Shown here piece by piece: positions 9,408-20,142 of a stretch of DNA of 64,000 bases. Below the pieces are notes generated by a model, which was not told the origin of the DNA, did no database searches, and saw only the letters and a program-made list of their open reading frames with translations. A program made the position numbers and the translations under genes. Numbering within the stretch: the first letter of the stretch is position 1; each line of letters begins with the position of its first letter. Origin of the DNA: Eubacterium plexicaudatum ASF492 (GTDB lineage: Bacteria; Bacillota; Clostridia; Lachnospirales; Lachnospiraceae). The DNA is taken from positions 3,739,501 to 3,803,500 of the forward strand of contig NZ_AQFT02000001.1 of NCBI RefSeq assembly GCF_000364225.2. The letters run 5' to 3'.

Positions 9408-11981
9408 TTATTCCATCCGCAGGCGTTCCACAATGCTCTGCTTTTCCAGATTCTTAAAACACAAATACGGAATTAATACGGCAAAGACCAGAAGCAATGG
9501 AGCACAGATATTCAGCGGCAGTAAGGTAAAACGAAATGTCGTAAAACCTCCGGCAATCATACCACGCACTGCCACGCCTACTGCCAGGGCGCTTACAAAA
9601 TAAGATATCACCAGTGTCAGCAGCGCATAATAAACACCTTCATACATCAGCATCTTACAAAGCTGCCTTTTCGTCATACCCACGCTTTGAATCATGGCAA
9701 ACTCACGCTTACGGGATACAATTGCCGTAACCATGGAATTAACAAAGTTGAGCACACCAACCAGAGCGATTACAATACTGATCGCATTGCCCATAACGGC
9801 AGAAGAACGGGTTTCTGCCTCATATTGCCGTGCCATGGACTTTCGGGAAGTGACAGGAAGTGCGGAATCGACTTCTTTTGTATAACTGTCCAGCCATTTT
9901 TGCACGGACTCGATATGCGCGTCGTCCACGTTAACAAACAGTTTGCGCATCGTATTATCCGGCCAGTTGGCCCGAAACGTATCCATCGGCATAATAAAAT
10001 GCTGTTCCATTGCCGCGGACGCACCCGCTTCCGCGGCTCCGTCATCTACCGGCATCAGAGGATAGACAACTCCCATGACCTTGTATTCCTTCCCTTCCAG
10101 CACAACCTTGCTGCCCACCGACGGTACCGGAAGGACTTCATATGTTTCCTCCAAATCCACGGCCGGTCCAATGGCCAGCACATACTCTCCACCTGCAAAA
10201 GCCTGTGCATCAAAGCTGCCGTCCATCAGATACTGCTCCTGTGTAATTGCCTCCAGCGGAATGCCATCCAGTCCGAATACAACCGCAGACATCTCTTTGC
10301 TGTTCACGGCCTGATGAAACGCTTCCACACCGGCAGTGTCATAAGACGCCCATTCGTCCAGCATTTCATTTGTATAAAAGCCGTTTAGATTTTGTACGAA
10401 TTGTTCATCTATCTGCCATAAAAACTGATGTGAATACTGGTATCCGATTTTTTCTATGCCGTCCATTTTTTCTATTGCGTCTGTCAGCTCCCTGTTGAGC
10501 GTTTCGCCGTAAGGATCATAGCCGGTCATGTAATTCTCATTCGTAACTTCCGAAAGTTCAAAATCCGCAAGGGTCAGATCAGCCAGATATTTCTCCATAT
10601 CAAAAGCAGCATTTTTAGCATAAAAACAGCTCAGCAGCACAAGTCCCAAAGTCAGTGAGCAGATTACGGTGACGGTGCGTTTTTTATTCCGACCAAGATT
10701 TGCCCATGCCATACCGGCAAGAGACGCTCCGATCTCACCTCTTTTACTCTTTTTCTTTCGGGAAATACCGACATCACCAGCCCGCAGAGCTTCCACAGGC
10801 GATACTTTTTGGGCCAGACGCGCAGGACGCAGACAGGAAATAAAAACCGTAAGCCATGCAAACACCGCAGAACCTATAAAAATCAGCGGATGAACGGATA
10901 CCCTGCCGCCATTTTCCAAAATTCCGGTAAAAGCAGGCACCAGTACCAGCCCCAACAGCCACCCCAGCACAAGTCCGGCGGGAATTCCCATGATACACAG
11001 GCAGTTCGCCTGCCGGTAGATTAATTTTCCGATCTGGCGGTTCGTCGTTCCAAGTGTTTTTAATTTACCGTAAAACCGCACATCTGCGGCAACGCTGATC
11101 TGAAAAACATTATAAATAATCAGATAACCGGCGATGAATACAAATATCATGCCAACATACATAGGCAAAGTTTCCTGTATCGCCATCGCGCCCATCTCCG
11201 GAGAGTAAGCCAGATTAACATTGTATTCCAGATCCTGCAGCCCCATATCCGAAAGTATTTTTTCCATTGTTTTTTCAATATGATCGTCACGATACAGGCT
11301 GATCTGTGCCGTATACTGCCCAAAACTGCCTTTTTCGGCGCGATTGTAAATGCCGCCTGTCATCTGGTCCGCGTACTCCCGACTGACCCAGGCCATACTG
11401 GCATAAGACGACTCATTTCCCACCCAAAAACCGCAGAGCTTAAAGACCGTCCGCACCGGTTCGGCATTGGCATCGGACGGATCCTTTCGCCATTCCAGTG
11501 TAATTGTCTGCCCCAGTTCATGAGGAATGCCCAGCCGATCGAGCGCAATCGTATCCATCGCCAGCTCGTCTACGGACTGCGGCAGCTGTCCGGTTACAGG
11601 AGCGGCAAAACTATGCACCGCATAGCTGTCATTCGCCCAGCGAATCTCAACCTGACGCCCTCCAAACTCACGATTTTCGGCTATGCCTAATACAATGCTG
11701 TGTCCCAGCTCCTCTACATCCGGATGAACCGCTAACTTCTCTGCCTGCTCCGGTTCAATCTTCTTAAAGGATACCTGTGCATCATAGCCCGTTTGCCGAA
11801 AGGTCATTTCAATCAGATTCTCGCTCATACTCTGTGCCAGCGTAAACAGTGTTGTAAACAGAAGGGTCGTCATCAAAATCGCCAGAACCGCTACCAGATT
11901 GCGTGCCCGATTATTCCGAAATGTGCGTTGGCTGACCGTTATGACCGGATGAAATTGTCGCTGCTTCTTATTTACGTTCAT
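9408..11981 (-). CDS. FtsX-type ABC exporter permease A
   Basis: An ~857-residue permease with a single N-terminal helix, a large extracytoplasmic domain, three helices, a linker, a second large external domain and three to four C-terminal helices: the duplicated FtsX/MacB-like topology. FtsX-like blocks are VFIAGYLIIYNVFQISVAADVRFYG (first) and FVNSMVTAIVSRKREFAMI (second). Start at 11981 (MNVNKKQRQF) follows AAGGAGG; the longer frame start at 12053 lies in the ATPase gene. Paired with the ATPase just upstream; likely exports or removes a membrane-active peptide, by family and by linkage to a two-component system. Confidence 0.9.
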   Translation of the reverse strand: MNVNKKQRQFHPVITVSQRTFRNNRARNLVAVLAILMTTLLFTTLFTLAQSMSENLIEMTFRQTGYDAQVSFKKIEPEQAEKLAVHPDVEELGHSIVLGIAENREFGGRQVEIRWANDSYAVHSFAAPVTGQLPQSVDELAMDTIALDRLGIPHELGQTITLEWRKDPSDANAEPVRTVFKLCGFWVGNESSYASMAWVSREYADQMTGGIYNRAEKGSFGQYTAQISLYRDDHIEKTMEKILSDMGLQDLEYNVNLAYSPEMGAMAIQETLPMYVGMIFVFIAGYLIIYNVFQISVAADVRFYGKLKTLGTTNRQIGKLIYRQANCLCIMGIPAGLVLGWLLGLVLVPAFTGILENGGRVSVHPLIFIGSAVFAWLTVFISCLRPARLAQKVSPVEALRAGDVGISRKKKSKRGEIGASLAGMAWANLGRNKKRTVTVICSLTLGLVLLSCFYAKNAAFDMEKYLADLTLADFELSEVTNENYMTGYDPYGETLNRELTDAIEKMDGIEKIGYQYSHQFLWQIDEQFVQNLNGFYTNEMLDEWASYDTAGVEAFHQAVNSKEMSAVVFGLDGIPLEAITQEQYLMDGSFDAQAFAGGEYVLAIGPAVDLEETYEVLPVPSVGSKVVLEGKEYKVMGVVYPLMPVDDGAAEAGASAAMEQHFIMPMDTFRANWPDNTMRKLFVNVDDAHIESVQKWLDSYTKEVDSALPVTSRKSMARQYEAETRSSAVMGNAISIVIALVGVLNFVNSMVTAIVSRKREFAMIQSVGMTKRQLCKMLMYEGVYYALLTLVISYFVSALAVGVAVRGMIAGGFTTFRFTLLPLNICAPLLLVFAVLIPYLCFKNLEKQSIVERLRME

Positions 11982-11997
11982 TGGATACCCCTCCTTC

Positions 11998-12665
11998 TTA
12001 CACTGCAATGCGTCCATCTTCAATGCGAACGACGCGATCTGCCATTCGTGCAATTTCCGGGTTATGCGTAATCATCACAATCGTCTGCCGAAACTCTTTA
12101 CCAGTCATCTTCAATAAACCGATCACATCGTCACTCGTACGGGTATCCAGATTACCGGTAGGTTCATCCGCCAGAATAATAGACGGTTTGCTGGCAAGTG
12201 CACGCGCAATTGCCACGCGCTGCTGCTGACCTCCGGAAAGGTTATTCGGCAGACTGTCCAGCTTTTTTTCCAGAGCCAGAAGACGCACGACCTGCATAAT
12301 AAACGTCTTGTCAGGTTTGCGTCCATCCAGCGCAATCGGAAAAATAATGTTTTCCCATACACTAAGAACCGGCACCAGATTGTAATTCTGAAAAATAAAG
12401 CCGATCCGTTTACGACGAAAAATAGTAGCCTGCTCACTGTTCAGCCTGGCAAGCTCCGTATCGCCAACTATAATACTGCCCTCGCTTGGAGTGTCCAGAC
12501 CTCCCAGCATATTCAGCAACGTAGATTTTCCGGAACCCGAAGTTCCAACGATCGCAGTGAATGTTCCACGTTCAATCTCCAAATCCACACCGTCCAGCGC
12601 CTTCACCAGCGTTTCGCCTTTACCATAATATTTTTAAGACCTGTAGCCTTCAAAATCGTTTCCAT
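11998..12665 (-). CDS. ABC exporter ATPase A (frame broken once near start)
   Basis: MacB/LolD-type ATPase of ~222 residues that powers permease A. Walker A GTSGSGKSTL, signature LSGGQQQRVAIARAL, Walker B IILADEPTGNLD and an H-loop MITHN are intact. The raw frame starts only at 12606. ATG 12665 has AAAGGAGG upstream and reads METILKATGL; adding one A to the run at 12631-12635 continues it as KKYYGKGETLVKALDGVDL, the normal family N-terminus. Confidence 0.9.
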
Positions 12666-12758
12666 GTACTGTACCTCCTTTTGATGATTCTAATATATCA
12701 GACGAATCTCTCAAATCAGGTACAAAAAAGGTACATTTTGTAACTCGGTAAAATTTCT

Positions 12759-15298
12759 TTATTCCACCCTCCGCATCCGCTCCGTCAGGTTGCCTTTCGT
12801 AATAAACCGCAGACAAATTAACGGCACAGCTACGGACAGAAAAAAAACGAACGGCAGTATCAGCCACAAAGGAAGCAGCGAAAAACGATAAACGACAGTC
12901 CAGGAATTCATTGCCTCCAGCACATCCGGCATCACGTTCGCCGAGAAAAACACAACTGCCGGCACAAGCAGTACGGACATCAGCATGGCATGGAAAATGC
13001 CTTCCAGAAACATCAAATAACGCAGCTGAGATATTGTCATTCCCAGACTTTCATATACTGCAAATTCCACTTTCCGGCCAAACGTCTTTACTACAAGCAT
13101 ATTTACGAAATTTGTCAGCGCTATTCCCAGTAATATCAGAGCAACTATCAGCTCCGGAAGCACCGTATTCAGTGTCGACACCTTAAAATTTCGCTGATAC
13201 TCACTTCGTCTTCTAATCCCTATCCCTCGATTCAGACTGCGCTCATAGCGTTCCAGAAAAGTTTCAAAGCCGGCCTGCCCTTTCGGATCAATATCAATGG
13301 CCAGCTGACGGTAACCCTGTCCCGGAAACAGATCGTCAAACTGTTCCACCGGCATTAAATACGCAATGTGAAAAGCAGCCTTTGGACTGTTTGCACCGCT
13401 GATATATTGATCATCATTCCTGACAGACCCAAGCACCGTATAAGTATGTCCATGCAGCTCCACCGTTTCCCCCTCTGCCGGAGTGGAAATGCCCTCACTG
13501 TCAATTCCTGCAGCCAATACATAATCACCGCAAGCAAACGCTTCGGCATCAAAACACCCGCTTGTAAACGGACAGTTATCCAGTACATACTGCAGATACG
13601 CGCCATCCAGACCGATCACCAGACCTGTGTAGCGCCCCGTCTGTTCCAGCCGTTCCATTCCTGCGATCCAGTCCGGATAGCCTGCGTGGACTTCTCTCAG
13701 CGTCACCGTACCATCATAAGGCTGATCGTAGTAGTCCACGATACGCCTGCGCAGCTCATCGGAAGCAGTCAAGTCAATCTCATGGGTTTTCAGAACACTG
13801 ACCGCTGTCACTTCCGAACAGGATCTTATTTCCTGTACCGTTTCTTTTGTTATACTTGTATTTTGTTCATTATACTGCTGTAAGTTAAGATACGCCGATC
13901 CATCCGTAAGACTGTAATCCCAGGGAGAAAACGCCGATATATAGATCTCTTCACAGAAGCTTATGTACCGTATCCGTACAAAACTAAGCAGCACCGTTGC
14001 AATCAGAAGAGCGAACGCCGCAAGAAACGTGCGCAGTCGGTTTCGCCTGAGCGTGCGCAATGCCAGGCCCCCAAGGGTCGTATGCCCATCGACGCTGCTC
14101 CTGTGGCGTGGCAGACGATCTATCGTCGAAATAACCGTCTGTACCGGTGTCATGTGGGACAGCCGAATGGTCGGAATCAGATAGGCCGATGCCGTAGTGA
14201 AGAACGTACAAAGCGCCGCCAGTACAAAAGGCGGCCATGTAAGAAAATACAAGGCCGGATTTTCCACCATGCCTATAACGACCCTGCCGGTAATAAAAAA
14301 ATGCAGGATAAATCCCACAATCCAACCTGGCAGAAAACTTATCAAAAAAACAACACATCCATGTTCCAAAAACAGACGGCGAACCTGACGCGGCGTCATC
14401 CCCAGCGACTTTAAGCCGGCATAATACAGCGTATCCCGCGACGCCGTTACGTGAATAATGCTGTAAATCATCAGATATCCGCACGGCAGCACCGGTATGA
14501 GTGAAAAATAAAATGGCATAGCCTCCTGTTTTGCCTCTTTCAGACGGGCCGGATTGCAGACGGTATTGGTCGTAAAGCTGATTTCGGCAATACCTTCTTC
14601 CTCTAAAATGGAAGCTGCCTGTTGCTCGGCATTTTCAGACCGGTAAAAATGAACGCCCAGCGTAATATTACGACTGATGTGATCCTGACAGCCGGGAAAC
14701 AACTCCTGCACGGTACTGTTGGAAATCCACGCACAGGCTTCGGAAAAGTTGGTCGGACCGGCCCACCAGCCACACAGCTTAAATTCCGAAATATAATCGT
14801 TTCCTTCCACATCCGTCCAGCGCAGTTTCACCGGAGCGCCCAGCTTATGTGCGACTCCAAGAGAATCCATCGTAAACTCATCCAGCGCAATCTCACCGGA
14901 TATTTCCGGTAAATTTCCGGTCGTAGGAACGGATAATACCGTTTCGGCATAGTCCCTGTCAGCGACGGCCAACCGTACAAGCCGCTGCCCGATCAACGGG
15001 TCTGCAATCTGACCGGCAATACCGATGCGAACGGACTTTTTACATTTCCATGTCCGGCAATCGCATCGGCCTGCCGCACGGTCAGTCCGGTATAGATCAC
15101 ATCACAAGTAGAGCCATAGGTATATTGATAATTAAGCAAAAACGCTTTTTCTACGGAACTTCCAAGCAAAAATATAAAGGTATACAGCGCCGTAACTAAC
15201 ATGACCACTAATATCAGAATCCCATTTTTACTGCGATGAAATTTGAAATCACGCTTCACAAGCATATGGCAGACTTTCAGGTTGTTATTCGCAAGCAT
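12759..15298 (-). CDS. FtsX-type ABC exporter permease B (frame broken once)
   Basis: Second large FtsX-like permease (~847 residues), paralogous to permease A. The first ~95 residues (MLANNNLKVCHMLVKRDFKF..., one helix) are in one frame and the rest in another. Adding one A in the T5 at 15037-15041 (plus strand) fuses them as GHGNVKKSVRIGIAGQIADP. Topology repeats that of permease A: external domains separated by helices (IPVLPCGYLMIYSIIHV; FVNMLVVKTFGRKVEFAVYE). Co-transcribed with ATPase B, whose stop is 14 bases upstream. Confidence 0.85.
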
Positions 15299-15311
15299 AT
15301 CCTGTCCCCCT

Positions 15312-15975
15312 TAACTGTAAACACGGCCATCTTCCATGCGGATCACATGATCGGCCATCTGCGCAATCTCCAGATTGTGTGTTATCATTACCAGCGTCTG
15401 ATGGTAAGTTTCTACCGACATTTTAACAGACCAAGCACATTCTGACCGCTTTCGGAATCCAGATTCCCGGTCGGCTCATCCGCCAGAAGAATGGAAGGCT
15501 TGGAAACCAACGCTCTGGCGATAGCTACCCGCTGCTGACCGCCGCCCGAAAGCTCCTGTGGATATGCGTTTAATCTGTCCTGCAATTGCAGAAGTTCCAT
15601 AATCTCGGAAAAGAAAACCGCGTCGGACGTTGCCCCTGCAAGGCTCAGCGGAAACATAATATTTTCCCTGACCGTAAGCGTGGGAACGAGATTGAAGTTC
15701 TGATATACAAAACCTACCTTGCTGCGCCGAAATACCGCCAGTTCTTTTTCCTTTAATCCGGACAAATTGGTACCGTCCACAATAACTTCTCCCTCATCGG
15801 GAATATCCATACCACCGATCATATGAAGCAGCGTCGTTTTTCCTGATCCGGACGCACCGATAATTGCGGTAAATTTTCCTTTTTCTATGGCAAGATCAAT
15901 GCCGTTCAAAGCATGTACGGCACTCTCTCCCTTACCGAATGTCTTATGTAGATGATGCACTGTTACAATATCCAT
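15312..15975 (-). CDS. ABC exporter ATPase B (frame broken once near end)
   Basis: Partner ATPase of permease B. Walker A GASGSGKTTL, Walker B ILLADEPTGNLDSE. The signature reads LSGGGQQRVAIARAL, with GGG where GGQ is usual. The raw frame stops at 15412, losing the H-loop; adding one A in the T4 at 15421-15424 restores LKMSVETYHQTLVMITHN and a normal tail ending at 15312. Start 15975 (MDIVTVHHL) has GAGAGG upstream. Lies 25 bases after the kinase gene. Confidence 0.85.
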
Positions 15976-15999
15976 ATGATTGATTCCTCTCATGCTGTA

Positions 16000-17022
16000 C
16001 TAGTTAAGCAAATAAATAGAAAACGTTGTTCCCTCTCCCACTTTGGATTTGACGCTGATATGTCCCTTTTGCCTTGTAATGATTCCATTCGCCAGATACA
16101 AGCCAAGTCCTACTCCTTCTTCGGCAGCGACTTCTTCCGCCCGGTAAAACCGCCGGAACACATCATGATAATGTTCCTCACGGATACCAATACCCGTATC
16201 GGAAATATCAATGCGGGTATAAAACTGCCACGGACGAACCGTTATGATAATTTTTCCGTCCATAGGTGTATATTTAACCGCATTATCCAGAATATTTCCA
16301 ATTGCCTCCGCCGTCCACTTTGAATCATGCGACACCACAATCTCCACATCACATGCAACGGACAGTTCTATTTTTTTCTGCTCCGCTTTCGCCCACACGG
16401 AATTCATTGCCTGTGCGATCGTATCGTTCAGACGGGTTTTTACCAGGTTCAATGTAAAGGTTCCCGTCTCCAGACGAGACATTTTAATAAGAGACTGCAT
16501 CAGAAAATCCAGTTTACCGATCTGCGCATCCATGGTTTGAAGAAACAGATCCCGCTTTTCTTCCGAAATATTGGGGTTTTGCAAAATACCGGTATAGAGC
16601 TTAATATTCGCAATCGGTGTTTTTACCTGATGAGAAATATCACTGACCAGACTCTGCATCGTTTGTTTGTCATACTGGCTTTGCATCCGTCCCTCATACA
16701 TGATGCCATAATACCGCATCAGTTTTCCCTGCACTTTGGATGTCAGGGAATCTTCATAGGGCCGGAAATTCTCCGGCTGGCGGCCTGCTATGGCAGCATC
16801 CAGCGTCTCGCATACATCATCCGCAAACTGTTCGATCAAACGCCGCTGCAGAGCCATCCACAATCCGGCTGCTGCAACGATACCAAAGTATATGGCCATC
16901 AAACCATACCGGACGCCCGTCTTTGGAACATACTCCCGCAGCATCCAAAGCAGCGCCGCTGTGAGACCGGCCGTCATCAATCCAAGTAGGATACGTACCA
17001 TTTCGAAACATCGGTGTTTCAT
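16000..17022 (-). CDS. Sensor histidine kinase
   Basis: A 340-residue kinase with two membrane helices in the first ~57 residues and hardly any external loop, the intramembrane-sensing layout often seen beside peptide-exporting ABC transporters. Phospho-acceptor His at ~131 (SLVSDISHQVKTPIAN), N box NILDNAVKYTP, G1 ISDTGIGI, F box FRRFYR and G2 GVGLGLYLA are intact. It overlaps the response regulator stop by 4 bases (ATGA). With the ABC genes downstream, it probably senses the exporter substrate or transport flux, as BceS-type kinases do; inference from architecture. Confidence 0.9.
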   Translation of the reverse strand: MKHRCFEMVRILLGLMTAGLTAALLWMLREYVPKTGVRYGLMAIYFGIVAAAGLWMALQRRLIEQFADDVCETLDAAIAGRQPENFRPYEDSLTSKVQGKLMRYYGIMYEGRMQSQYDKQTMQSLVSDISHQVKTPIANIKLYTGILQNPNISEEKRDLFLQTMDAQIGKLDFLMQSLIKMSRLETGTFTLNLVKTRLNDTIAQAMNSVWAKAEQKKIELSVACDVEIVVSHDSKWTAEAIGNILDNAVKYTPMDGKIIITVRPWQFYTRIDISDTGIGIREEHYHDVFRRFYRAEEVAAEEGVGLGLYLANGIITRQKGHISVKSKVGEGTTFSIYLLN

Positions 17023-17708
17023 CGCCGTACCCCTTTCCAGACGTAACCCATCCCTCGAACTGTCCGGATATAAGAATGGGTGTCATCCTCGATTTTGGAA
17101 CGCAGACGATTCATCGTCACGGTAAGCGTATGATCGTCAATAAAATTGCCACCGCTGTCCCACAGTCTTTCCAGCAAAATCTGCCGGGTGAGAATCTTAC
17201 CTGCATTTTCCGTCAGTGACCGAAGCAGCTTATATTCATTCGGCGTAATAGACAGCTTTTCTTCTCCTTTGCGGGCAGTCAGGGCATCAAAATCCAACGA
17301 CAGAAATCCGTCGCTCCATAACCGGGACGACGGCTCCACGATATTTTTATGAACTCTGCGCAGCACAACTTCCACACGACGCAGTAAGATCTGCGTATGA
17401 AAAGGCTTTGTTACATAATCTTCCGCACCCAGGTCAAACCCTTCCAGCACATCCTCTTCCAAATCATTGGCTGTCAGAAAAATCACCGACAGTTCCGGGT
17501 GTGCCGGCTTTATGGTCCGACATAGCTCAAAGCCATTGCCATCCGGCAAATTCACATCCAGCAAAACCAGATCAAAGTGGTCTTCGCGGATCAGCTGCTC
17601 CGCTTTTCTGCAATTATAAGCAGCAACCGTAATGTAACCATTATTGTCAAGTTCAAAACACAGTCCGGCATTCAGTGCCAGATCATCTTCCACAACTAAA
17701 ATTCTCAT
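17019..17708 (-). CDS. OmpR-family response regulator
   Basis: A 229-residue regulator: receiver with Asp8/Asp9, phospho-acceptor Asp51 (LVLLDVNLPDG), Thr79 and Lys101, then a winged-helix DNA-binding domain (ITPNEYKLLRSLTENAGKIL, RLRSKIEDDTHSYIRTVRGM). Start 17708 (MRILVVEDD) has GGAAGGTG upstream, although the frame is open further up through a hairpin. First gene of the kinase/ABC block, so it likely activates that operon. Its first 51 codons and leader are duplicated at 23.4-23.8 kb. Confidence 0.92.
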   Translation of the reverse strand: MRILVVEDDLALNAGLCFELDNNGYITVAAYNCRKAEQLIREDHFDLVLLDVNLPDGNGFELCRTIKPAHPELSVIFLTANDLEEDVLEGFDLGAEDYVTKPFHTQILLRRVEVVLRRVHKNIVEPSSRLWSDGFLSLDFDALTARKGEEKLSITPNEYKLLRSLTENAGKILTRQILLERLWDSGGNFIDDHTLTVTMNRLRSKIEDDTHSYIRTVRGMGYVWKGVRR

Positions 17709-17750
17709 TTTTTTACACCTTCCGGATTTTAAGACACACTCTAACAAATT

Positions 17751-17782
17751 AAAAACCCCGGAAAACCTTGCTTTTCCGGGGC
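17751..17782 (-). terminator. Terminator hairpin within the regulator leader (possible attenuator)
   Basis: On the minus strand a perfect 10-bp stem (CCCCGGAAAA / TTTTCCGGGG) is followed by TTTTT, only ~43 bases before the response-regulator start and downstream of its likely promoter. It could end upstream transcripts or act as a conditional attenuator. The same hairpin is kept in the duplicate at about 23.6 kb. Confidence 0.65.
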
Positions 17783-17891
17783 CTTTAAACATTCCGATCA
17801 AATTTATCGTTTACTGATCTGCGGTGCACCATAAATTGGAAAACGCTTGATGGAGTGCCCCGCTCACCACATCGAAAAATTCCTCCGGCTT

Positions 17892-17920
17892 ATTATACTT
17901 CACCTTCCCATATATGTCCA
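17892..17920 (-). promoter_or_regulatory. Promoter of the two-component/ABC block
   Basis: On the minus strand TGGACA (17915-17920) and TATAAT (17892-17897) are separated by exactly 17 bases. Transcription would start near 17885, giving a ~177-base leader with the terminator hairpin. Confidence 0.65.
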
Positions 17921-17941
17921 TATCTATTTTTCATGTGAACC

Positions 17942-18222
17942 AATGTCGTTTACTTAATGGATTCCCATACGACTCCGCACCTGTCGGAATGGTTTTGCCG
18001 GCCGCAACATCCTCTGAGCGGACTGGGGCAACACTGCGGTGAACGAATCGCTAACGAAGACTATGACGCTCAGCAAAGGCTTCGCGCCTAAGTCTTTGTA
18101 AGCGCTGGATTTCACCTCCGTTAAAAACGCCCCTTTGACGTCCTTTCAGAGGATGTTGCGGCCGGCAAAACCATTCCGACAGGCGCAAAGTCTGACTACG
18201 ATAAGCTTAAGTAAATGACATT
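17942..18222. repeat. Long palindromic element (MITE-like or structured RNA)
   Basis: A perfect 38-bp inverted repeat (17980-18017 versus 18146-18183) encloses ~128 bp that themselves contain short hairpins. Outside it a second, imperfect pair (aatgtcgtttacttaa at 17943 and ttaagtaaatgacatt near 18207-18222) extends the symmetry. There is no coding capacity. In the paralogous copy at 23.83 kb the sequence jumps directly from the left-arm base 17985 equivalent to the permease fragment, so most of the element is absent there. No transposase is visible; a non-autonomous element or a large RNA hairpin are both possible. Confidence 0.6.
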
Positions 18223-18242
18223 GCGTGTAAACAGTATTATCG

Positions 18243-18677
18243 TTACTGCTGCCTCTTTCCAAAACGTGTCATCGCCACCATAATTGCCAATGCAAAAAGC
18301 AACATGGCAAACAGCAAAAACGGAAACGGTCTAAAAGCAGTATTGACTCCCTCTGTCGTATAATCATGCAGCGAGCAGGATACCAGATAACCGCTGTAAC
18401 AATAAGGATAAATAATCCAAAAAGGTGTATTTGCCACTAATACCCCGGGGATAACAAAGAGCAGATTGAAGCCGACGGATAGCCATGGTTTTTCAAACAA
18501 TACCGTAATAGCCCACATTGTCGCCACCCCGGGAAGCATAGTGAAAAATAAACCGGTACACCATTTTAACAAGTCTGTGATCGGCAGCGCTTCCGTAACT
18601 CCCGTATGGCTCGTTGCAAGCAATCCTGTTATCACAAAAACAGCGAGAAAGACAACCATTTCCACAAATAAATAAAA
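18243..18677 (-). pseudogene. Lantibiotic-type ABC permease, C-terminal fragment
   Basis: Four to five hydrophobic helices (VVFLAVFVITGLLATSH, FFTMLPGVATMWAITVLF, WIIYPYCYSGYLVSCSLHDY, FPFLLFAMLLFALAIMVAM) resemble the C-terminal half of LanE/MutG/BcrB-type immunity permeases. The 5' part is missing: an insertion sequence begins at 18678 and the open frame continues into it without sense. A diverged copy of its last ~43 codons is at 23831-23959. Confidence 0.6.
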
Positions 18678-20142
18678 CACCACTTTACAACTTTTTAAAA
18701 AATAAAATAACGCACAAGGTACTTTCTCATGTATAATAAGTTTGCACACAAAACTATACGAAAGAGAGTGACCTTGTACGTCAGACTTATTATACAACGA
18801 AAATAATCTAATTGGTAGACTGTACCGTTATTTTTATATTTATTTTAAAACTTTTTCCGCACCGACTATTGAAACCCTTTTTCTGCTGGTGTTATCTATA
18901 CTTGCCATGGAGTCAGCAGTTTCCATCCGGTCCCTTTACAGACATTTTTTATCAGGGATTACAAAAAAATCCCTGAATGCATTTTACTATGCCTGCTCTT
19001 ATGCAAAGGCCGATTATTCCAGATTTATGAATGTTACTGCTGGCATGGCTTTAAAACTCATACCGGAAAAACTTTCTTCACAGCCTGTTTTTCTGTGCAT
19101 TGATGACACAATGGCCCCGAAGTTTGGAAAAAATTTGAAGATGTTTCAAAACTTTTTGACCATGCAGCGCATAATGGCTCAAACTATCTGAACGGACATT
19201 GTTTCGTAAGCGTAATGCTCTGCGTCCCGGTGTGGAATAAAAACAGGATCCATTACCTTTCTGTTCCGCTTGGATACCGTATGTGGCAAAAAAGGAGTCA
19301 AAGCTGGAACTTGCTGCATCCATGGTCCGTCAGGCGATGCCGGAATTCAGCAATAAAAAAAATGTTATCATCCTTTGTGACAGCTGGTATGTAAAAAGAA
19401 CCTTGTTTCCATCGTGGATGAATATGAGAACCTTGACCTTATCGGAAATGCAAGGTCTGATTCTGTCATTTATGACCTGCCGCCGCAGCGTACTGGAAAA
19501 AGAGGGCGGCCTGCGCTGCATGGGAAAAAACTTTCCATTCAGGACGATTTTACGCTGTCTGATGAAAAAATCGGTGATTATTATATGGCCGTGCGCCATG
19601 TCCTTACTAATATTTTTGGAAAAAGGACAGTCCTGGCATATGTCACATCCGCTGATAAAGCAGCAGGCAGCAGGCGTTTGTTTTTCAGCACAGTTTTTCC
19701 GGAACAGCCTCAGGTCTTCTGCGCATGGCAGGAGAAATCCCCGCTAAACCAGACAGGGAGCAGCCGGATGCAGTTTATTCCCCTGATGTTGTATGCATTT
19801 CGATGGCCGATAGAGGTTAGTTGCTACGAACAGAAAACTTTCTGGTCACTGTGCAGTTACATGGTCCGCAGCCGCAAAGGGATTGAAATGCTGGTCAATC
19901 TGATTAACATTTCATACTGTGCAATGAAACTGCTGCCATACCAGGACAAGGCGTTTTATAAATATCAGACAGAAAGCGTGCAGGAGTTTCGGTTTGCGTT
20001 AAGCGAACAAATTCGCCAGCAGGTATTTTATGCCATTTTCGTAGAAAAAGTCGAAACCAGCATAAAATCAAATGCTTTAATAAATGCCTTAAAACGGCTG
20101 GTTCAGAAACAGGGGCATCATTTATAAAGTTGTAAAGTAGTG
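18678..20142 (+). mobile_element. Insertion sequence, IS4/IS701-like DDE transposase
   Basis: A ~1.46-kb IS. Terminal inverted repeats of 22 bp match at 20 positions (18678-18699 and 20121-20142, core ACTTTACAACTTT). Flanks differ (permease fragment left, racemase fragment right) and no target duplication is seen, so recombination or deletion has occurred at one side. Confidence 0.75.
18780..20127 (+). pseudogene. DDE transposase of the IS (three one-base slips)
   Basis: The transposase is in pieces as given. Adding one A at each of A6 19128-19133, A6 19288-19293 and A5 19393-19397 gives one continuous protein of ~440 residues: ETLFLLVLSILAMESAVS, FLCIDDTMAPKFGKKFED (catalytic Asp), IILCDSWYVKKN (second Asp), FRWPIEVSCYEQKTFW (Glu). 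The family fit is to IS4/IS701-like DDE transposases. The exact start is unclear. Confidence 0.7.

Larger units (their letters stand above)
17553..17985. repeat. 433-bp direct repeat, left copy
   Basis: Covers the first ~51 codons of the response regulator, its leader, hairpin and promoter region. It is nearly identical to 23397-23830. Homology runs from cacatccag to cctgtc; only a few mismatches are visible. Confidence 0.9.

Noticed and set aside
9687..10388. A 233-residue plus-strand frame
   Set aside because: Antisense shadow of the FtsX-type permease; composition is His/Arg-rich as usual for such shadows.
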